Source of the DNA: Marthasterias glacialis
Lineage: Eukaryota > Echinodermata > Asteroidea > Forcipulatida > Asteriidae
NCBI GenBank assembly: GCA_911728455.2
Contig: OU452224.1
Span: 5,022,001 to 5,086,000, forward strand
DNA length: 64,000 bases
Direction: 5' to 3'
The notes below the pieces were generated by a model, which was given only the letters and a program-made list of their open reading frames with translations, was not told the DNA's origin and did not search any database. Numbering within the stretch: position 1 is the first letter of the stretch; the number at the start of each line of letters is the position of its first letter. Below are positions 58,011 to 64,000 of this stretch, piece after piece. The translations under genes and the position numbers were made by a program.

Positions 58011-58896
58011 TTAAGACCTGACTTCCATGATCTAAAGTTTGACCAACCTGTGTGTTGGTATATCAAACTATGTGTATATTATATTATTTTGCTTCTTGTC
58101 TGGAGCACCATGTTGAAGTAGAGTCAGCAGCTGGATTTAGATTCTTGTGGTGATGGTTATCAGAATAATGAGTCTTAAGACCTGACTCCCATGATCTAAA
58201 GTTTAACCAACCTGTGTGTTGGTATATCATACTATGTGTATATTATATTATTTTGCTTCTTGTCAGGAGCACCATGTTGAAGTAGAGTCAGGAGCTGGAT
58301 TCAGATTCTTGTGGTGATGGTCATCAGAATAATGAGTCTTAAGTCCTGACTCCCATGATCTAAAGTTTGACCACCCTGTGTGTTGGTATATCATACTATG
58401 TGTATATTATAGTATTTTGCTTCTTGTCTGGAGCACCATGTTGAAGTTGAGTCAGCAGCTGGATTCAGATTCTTGTGATGATGGTCATCAGAATAATGAG
58501 TCTTAAGTCCTGACTCCCATGATCTAAAGTTTGACCAACCTGTGTGTTGGTATATCATATTATGTGTATATTATATTATTTTGCTTCTTGTCTGGAGCAC
58601 CATGTTGAAGTAGAGTCAGCAGCTGGATTCAGATTCTTGTGGTGATGGTCATCAGAATATTGAGTCTTAAGACCTGACTCCCATATGCTAAAGTTTGACC
58701 CACCTGTGTGTCGGTGTATCATACTATGTATATATTATATTATTTTGCTTCCTGGAGCACCATGTTGAAGTTGAGTCAGCAGCTGGATTCAGATTCTTGT
58801 GGTGATGGTCATCAGAATATTGAGTCTTAAGTCCTGACTCCCATACGCTTAAGTTTGACCAACCTGTGTGTTGGTGTATCATACTATGTGTATTAT

Positions 58897-59533
58897 ACAA
58901 ATATTGACTGCTGTGAGTGCTATGGTTAAAACTATGACACCCGAGGTGATCCCTGAGCATTCTATTTTCCCGAGGCGAGGCCGAAGGAAAATAGAACGTT
59001 CAGGAGATCAGCGAGAGTTTCATAGTTTCAACCATAGCACGAGTAAAAGCAGTCAATATTTGTTTTATAACAACCCCATACATACAGAGCCAACCGAGGT
59101 TTTTCCATTGTCAATTTAGATTCTTACTACGGGAATTTAACATTGTATGGAGAGAGTCACGAATAGAATGGTGCACAGTCATTTATTTGTGTTACAAACA
59201 GAATGGTGTAACAACCCACATTTTGTATTTTCAAATCCTCTAGAAAAACGTGGGTGTAATTGACGGATGACGCGTAACGTGTTCTATCCAGTCAGTATTA
59301 AAGAAGATCAATGGTTTCGAGGTATGACACTACGCGCTGTACGCTATACACTAAAATAGACGTCTTGGTACAACACAGCTCAATATAGTACCCTGGTTGC
59401 TAATGGTATAGTACATTGGGTCATTAATGGTATAGTACGTTGCCGTCTGCGCGTCTTTCTAGTAAAAATAAGATATTTCATGTGCACGCTCTTAACCAAT
59501 CACAAGACAGTATTTATGTATGGGGTGTTATAA
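58897..59533. mobile_element. Palindrome-bearing insert in satellite B (637 bp), copy 1
   Basis: The satellite unit stops after ATGTGTATTATA and resumes at ATTATATTATTTTGC. The insert starts with a 165-bp palindrome (58,898-59,062; CAAATATTGACTGC mirrored by GCAGTCAATATTTG, centre CCCGAGGCGAGGCCGAAGG). Then follows a segment bounded by TTATAACAACCCCATACATA (59,065-59,084) and its mirror TATGTATGGGGTGTTATAA (59,515-59,533). CCAATCA precedes the right end, as in the 54-kb element. No protein is recognised. Confidence 0.75.
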
Positions 59534-59815
59534 ATTATATTATTTTGCTTTTAGTCTGGAGCACCATGTTGAAGTTGAGTCAGCAGCTAGATTTAGATTC
59601 TTGTGGTGATGGTCATCAGAATATTGAGTCTTAAATCCTGACTCCCATGACCTAAAGTTTGACCAACCTGTGTGTTGGTATATCATACTATGTGTATATT
59701 ATATTATTTTGCTTCTTGTCTGGAGCACCATGTTGAAGTTGAGTCAGCAGCTGGATTCAGATTCTTGTGGCGATGGTCATCAGAATACTTAGTCCAGATC
59801 CTGACTTCCATCATA

Positions 59816-60441
59816 TGGAGTTGAACGTCTCATCTCTTAAATATGACTGGGCAACACTGGGTGCTATTACTTTTGCTCATTTACCAATCAGATCATTTGA
59901 CAGTGATTGTGCAACGTGATTCCTCAAGTATAAGCAGAATGAATGCATATGCATGGCAAATAAATACACAAAATTTGAATAATTATTGAAATTAATCATG
60001 GAGTAAAAACAAGTGATGCATAAATATTCATGAATCATGTGTGCAAGTTTCCCACAAGCAATTGTTTTACCATACTTGCTCTGTTGAGGCCCCTGGTAGG
60101 GCGTGGGGATTGCAAAATGCGGATCACTTACTACTATTGATATATAAGCACCTTCATGGATTTGTCGTGAAATGACATGATTTTTGTATGAAATAAACTT
60201 AAAAATAGATAAAGAATCACAAAACTTTACAAACTATTTACAGACTATTTCGGCTCTTCACATTTTCACTCATAATAATGTGATGGTGATTGTGCCCATC
60301 ATTCAATAGTACACGCCTCTAGTCAATAGGTGGCGCTCCAGTGAGACATTTCAACTCAATATGAAACTTCAGTGTGACCAATCATGTGTTGGTGTAATAT
60401 TATTAAGATGTAAATATTCATAATACTTAAATGAGTAGTAG
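59816..60441. mobile_element. Second insert in satellite B (~626 bp), copy 1
   Basis: The satellite unit decays after TCCTGACTTCCATCAT and resumes with GTGTATCCTACTATG. The sequence between is AT-rich, with the palindromic GAATGCATATGCATG near 59,939 and no clear TIR or ORF. It may be an insertion or an unrelated junction. Its limits are approximate. Confidence 0.5.
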
Positions 60442-61444
60442 GTGTATCCTACTATGTATATATTACATTATTTTGCTTCTTGTCTGGAGCACCATGTTGA
60501 AGTTGAGTCAGCAGCTGGATTCAGATTCTTGTGGTGATGGTCATCAGAATAATGAGTCTTAAGTCCTGACTCCCAAGATCTTAAGTTTGACCAACCTGTG
60601 TGTTGGTATATCAAACTATGTGTCTATTATAGTAAATAGCTTCTTGTCTGGAGCACCATGTTGAAGTTGAGTCAGCAACTGGATTTAGATTCTTGTGGTG
60701 ATGGTCATCAGAATAATGAGTCTTAAAACTTGACTCCCATGATCTTAAGTTTGACCAACCTGTGTGTTGGTATTTCAAACTATGTGTATATTATAGTATA
60801 TTGCTTCTTGTCTGGAGCACCATGTTGAAGTAGAGTCAGGAGCTGGATTCAGATTCTTGTGGTGATGGTCATCAGAATAATGAGTCTTAAGTCCTGACTC
60901 CCATGATCTAAAGTTTGACCACCCTGTGTGTTGGTATATCATACTATGTGTATATTATAGTATTTTGCTTCTTGTCTGGAGCACCATGTTGAAGTTGAGT
61001 CAGCAGCTGGATTCAGATTCTTGTGATGATGGTCATCAGAATAATGAGTCTTAAGTCCTGACTCCCATGATCTAAAGTTTGACCAACCTGTGTGTTGGTA
61101 TATCATATTATGTGTATATTATATTATTTTGCTTCTTGTCTGGAGCACCATGTTGAAGTAGAGTCAGCAGCTGGATTCAGATTCTTGTGGTGATGGTCAT
61201 CAGAATATTGAGTCTTAAGACCTGACTCCCATATGCTAAAGTTTGACCCACCTGTGTGTCGGTGTATCATACTATGTATATATTATATTATTTTGCTTCC
61301 TGGAGCACCATGTTGAAGTTGAGTCAGCAGCTGGATTCAGATTCTTGTGGTGATGGTCATCAGAATATTGAGTCTTAAGTCCTGACTCCCATACGCTTAA
61401 GTTTGACCAACCTGTGTGTTGGTGTATCATACTATGTGTATTAT

Positions 61445-62081
61445 ACAAATATTGACTGCTGTGAGTGCTATGGTTAAAACTATGACACCCGAGGTGATCC
61501 CTGAGCATTCTATTTTCCCGAGGCGAGGCCGAAGGAAAATAGAACGTTCAGGAGATCAGCGAGAGTTTCATAGTTTCAACCATAGCACGAGTAAAAGCAG
61601 TCAATATTTGTTTTATAACAACCCCATACATACAGAGCCAACCGAGGTTTTTCCATTGTCAATTTAGATTCTTACTACGGGAATTTAACATTGTATGGAG
61701 AGAGTCACGAATAGAATGGTGCACAGTCATTTATTTGTGTTACAAACAGAATGGTGTAACAACCCACATTTTGTATTTTCAAATCCTCTAGAAAAACGTG
61801 GGTGTAATTGACGGATGACGCGTAACGTGTTCTATCCAGTCAGTATTAAAGAAGATCAATGGTTTCGAGGTATGACACTACGCGCTGTACGCTATACACT
61901 AAAATAGACGTCTTGGTACAACACAGCTCAATATAGTACCCTGGTTGCTAATGGTATAGTACATTGGGTCATTAATGGTATAGTACGTTGCCGTCTGCGC
62001 GTCTTTCTAGTAAAAATAAGATATTTCATGTGCACGCTCTTAACCAATCACAAGACAGTATTTATGTATGGGGTGTTATAA
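61445..62081. mobile_element. Palindrome-bearing insert in satellite B, copy 2
   Basis: Same sequence as 58,897-59,533, carried along by the 2,548-bp duplication rather than by independent transposition, since its flanks are duplicated too. Confidence 0.8.
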
Positions 62082-62363
62082 ATTATATTATTTTGCTTTT
62101 AGTCTGGAGCACCATGTTGAAGTTGAGTCAGCAGCTAGATTTAGATTCTTGTGGTGATGGTCATCAGAATATTGAGTCTTAAATCCTGACTCCCATGACC
62201 TAAAGTTTGACCAACCTGTGTGTTGGTATATCATACTATGTGTATATTATATTATTTTGCTTCTTGTCTGGAGCACCATGTTGAAGTTGAGTCAGCAGCT
62301 GGATTCAGATTCTTGTGGCGATGGTCATCAGAATACTTAGTCCAGATCCTGACTTCCATCATA

Positions 62364-62989
62364 TGGAGTTGAACGTCTCATCTCTTAAATATGACTGGGC
62401 AACACTGGGTGCTATTACTTTTGCTCATTTACCAATCAGATCATTTGACAGTGATTGTGCAACGTGATTCCTCAAGTATAAGCAGAATGAATGCATATGC
62501 ATGGCAAATAAATACACAAAATTTGAATAATTATTGAAATTAATCATGGAGTAAAAACAAGTGATGCATAAATATTCATGAATCATGTGTGCAAGTTTCC
62601 CACAAGCAATTGTTTTACCATACTTGCTCTGTTGAGGCCCCTGGTAGGGCGTGGGGATTGCAAAATGCGGATCACTTACTACTATTGATATATAAGCACC
62701 TTCATGGATTTGTCGTGAAATGACATGATTTTTGTATGAAATAAACTTAAAAATAGATAAAGAATCACAAAACTTTACAAACTATTTACAGACTATTTCG
62801 GCTCTTCACATTTTCACTCATAATAATGTGATGGTGATTGTGCCCATCATTCAATAGTACACGCCTCTAGTCAATAGGTGGCGCTCCAGTGAGACATTTC
62901 AACTCAATATGAAACTTCAGTGTGACCAATCATGTGTTGGTGTAATATTATTAAGATGTAAATATTCATAATACTTAAATGAGTAGTAG
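62364..62989. mobile_element. Second insert in satellite B, copy 2
   Basis: Copy of 59,816-60,441 within the tandem duplication. Confidence 0.55.
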
Positions 62990-64000
62990 GTGTATCCTAC
63001 TATGTATATATTACATTATTTTGCTTCTTGTCTGGAGCACCATGTTGAAGTTGAGTCAGCAGCTGGATTCAGATTCTTGTGGTGATGGTCATCAGAATAA
63101 TGAGTCTTAAGTCCTGACTCCCAAGATCTTAAGTTTGACCAACCTGTGTGTTGGTATATCAAACTATGTGTCTATTATAGTAAATAGCTTCTTGTCTGGA
63201 GCACCATGTTGAAGTTGAGTCAGCAACTGGATTTAGATTCTTGTGGTGATGGTCATCAGAATAATGAGTCTTAAAACTTGACTCCCATGATCTTAAGTTT
63301 GACCAACCTGTGTGTTGGTATATCAAACTATGTGTATATTATAGTATATTGCTTCTTGTCTGGAGCACCATGTTGAAGTTGAGTCAGCAGCTGGATTCAG
63401 ATTCTTATGGTGATGGTCATCAAAATAATGAGTCTTAAGTCCTGACTCCCATGATCTTAAGTTTGACCAACCTGTGTGTTGGTATATCAAACTATGTGTA
63501 TATTATAGTATATTGCTTCTTGTCTGGAGCACCATGTTGAAGTTGAGTCAGCAGCTGGATTCAGATTCTTGTGATGCTGGTCATCAGAATATTGGGTCTT
63601 AAGACCTGACTCCCATACGCTAAAGTTTGACCAACCTGTGTGTTGGTGTATCATACTATGTGTATGTTATATTATTTTGTTCTTGACTGGAACACCATGT
63701 TGAAGTTGAGTCAGCAGCTGGATTCAGATTTTTGTGGTGATGGTCATGAGAATAATGAGTCTTAAGTCCTGACTCCCATGATCTTAAGTTTGACCAACCT
63801 GTGTGTTGGTTTATCAAACTATGTGTATATTATAGTAATTTGCTTCTTGTCTGGACCACCATGTTGAAGTTGAGTCAGCAGCTGGATTCAGATTCTTGTG
63901 ATGATGGTCATCAGAATATTGAGTCTTAAGACCTGACTCCCATACGCTTAAGTTTGACCAACCTGTGTGTCGGTGTATCATACTATGTGTATTATAGAAA

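Larger units (their letters stand above)
58262..60809. repeat. 2,548-bp tandem duplication, copy 1
   Basis: It matches 60,810-63,357 nearly base for base, including six satellite B units and both inserts. At the left the match starts within the unit at 58,255 (GTCAGG against GTCTGG just outside). It ends where the unit at 63,351 departs from 60,803. Confidence 0.92.
60810..63357. repeat. 2,548-bp tandem duplication, copy 2
   Basis: See copy 1. The only difference noticed near the seam is TATTTCAAAC at 60,766 against TATATCAAAC at 63,314. This implies a recent duplication, or an assembly-level repeat that needs long reads to confirm. Confidence 0.92.
56884..64000. repeat. Satellite B: tandem array, 161/164-bp period
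   Basis: GCTTCTTGTCTGGAGCACC marks unit starts at 57,227, 57,388, 57,549 and 57,710 (161-bp steps), and then 58,091, 58,255, 58,419, 58,583 and 58,747 (164-bp steps). After inserts they continue at 59,547, 59,711, 60,475 and onward in 164-bp steps to the right edge. Two degenerate units at about 56,884 and 57,063 form the left margin. The array runs out of the window. The unit includes a 6-bp-stem hairpin (ACCAAC/GTTGGT). It is not related to satellite A as far as I can see. Confidence 0.96.

Noticed and set aside
58480-58500. CTGATGA on the minus strand of each satellite B unit (reverse of TCATCAG), suggesting a retrozyme
   Set aside because: No GAAA partner or stem II follows; the sequence continues CCATCACCACAAGAATCTG.
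1-64000. CRISPR array, operons, bacterial promoters or terminators
   Set aside because: Repeats are long, contiguous and lack spacers; LINEs, tRNA-derived repeats, splice-like sites and satellites point to a nuclear eukaryotic genome.

Overview
Eukaryotic nuclear DNA, almost certainly from a marine invertebrate animal. No complete conserved protein-coding gene can be recognised. The window is a satellite edge, about 26 kb of AT-rich low-gene DNA full of small non-autonomous transposons, and the start of a second satellite. Decayed RTE-like LINE pieces, GAGTC-type minisatellites, tRNA-derived fragments and fold-back elements suggest an echinoderm or another non-vertebrate deuterostome. That assignment is inference.

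Region 1 (1-26,926): one tandem array of about 55 monomers averaging 492 bp (satellite A). Its left end lies outside the window. The array is a mosaic of amplification registers. A 5-mer block of 2,453 bp occurs twice. Blocks of about 2.2 and 4.7 kb recur 6.9 and 7.4 kb further on. One monomer is duplicated in place, and a 3-mer block of about 1.48 kb occurs three times. Most monomers carry a 9-bp-stem hairpin, an E2F-like site, a Pol III B-box-like match, an A-tract of variable length and a second short hairpin. Long ORFs on both strands are by-products of the repeat.

Region 2 (26,927-30,325): a 5'-truncated, frameshifted LINE reverse transcriptase lies at the array edge. Beyond it are about 3.6 very diverged 410-453 bp monomers that are recognisably related to satellite A. 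The array therefore shows a homogeneous core, a diverging rim and an old relict flank.

Region 3 (30,326-56,880): AT-rich DNA with no recognisable intact gene. It holds a second LINE remnant (the C-terminal zinc-knuckle), a possible first exon with octamer and YY1-like motifs at 37.1-37.2 kb, a 44-codon membrane micro-ORF, and a 2.8-kb inverted-repeat element with GAGTC minisatellites. It also holds a 315-bp-arm inverted repeat enclosing a signal-peptide-like ORF, a hAT-like element, a 143-bp tandem repeat, a fold-back with a 48-bp TIR and an internal ORF, a tRNA-bearing fold-back, and several palindromic elements of one family.

Region 4 (56,884-64,000): a second satellite (B) with a 161/164-bp period, each unit carrying an NF-E2/MARE-like site beside an E-box. 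It contains a 214-bp MITE with a TTA target duplication, a palindromic composite insert and a further insert of about 0.63 kb. A 2,548-bp tandem duplication copied the latter two together with the monomers around them, which gives a relative order of events. The array continues beyond the right edge.
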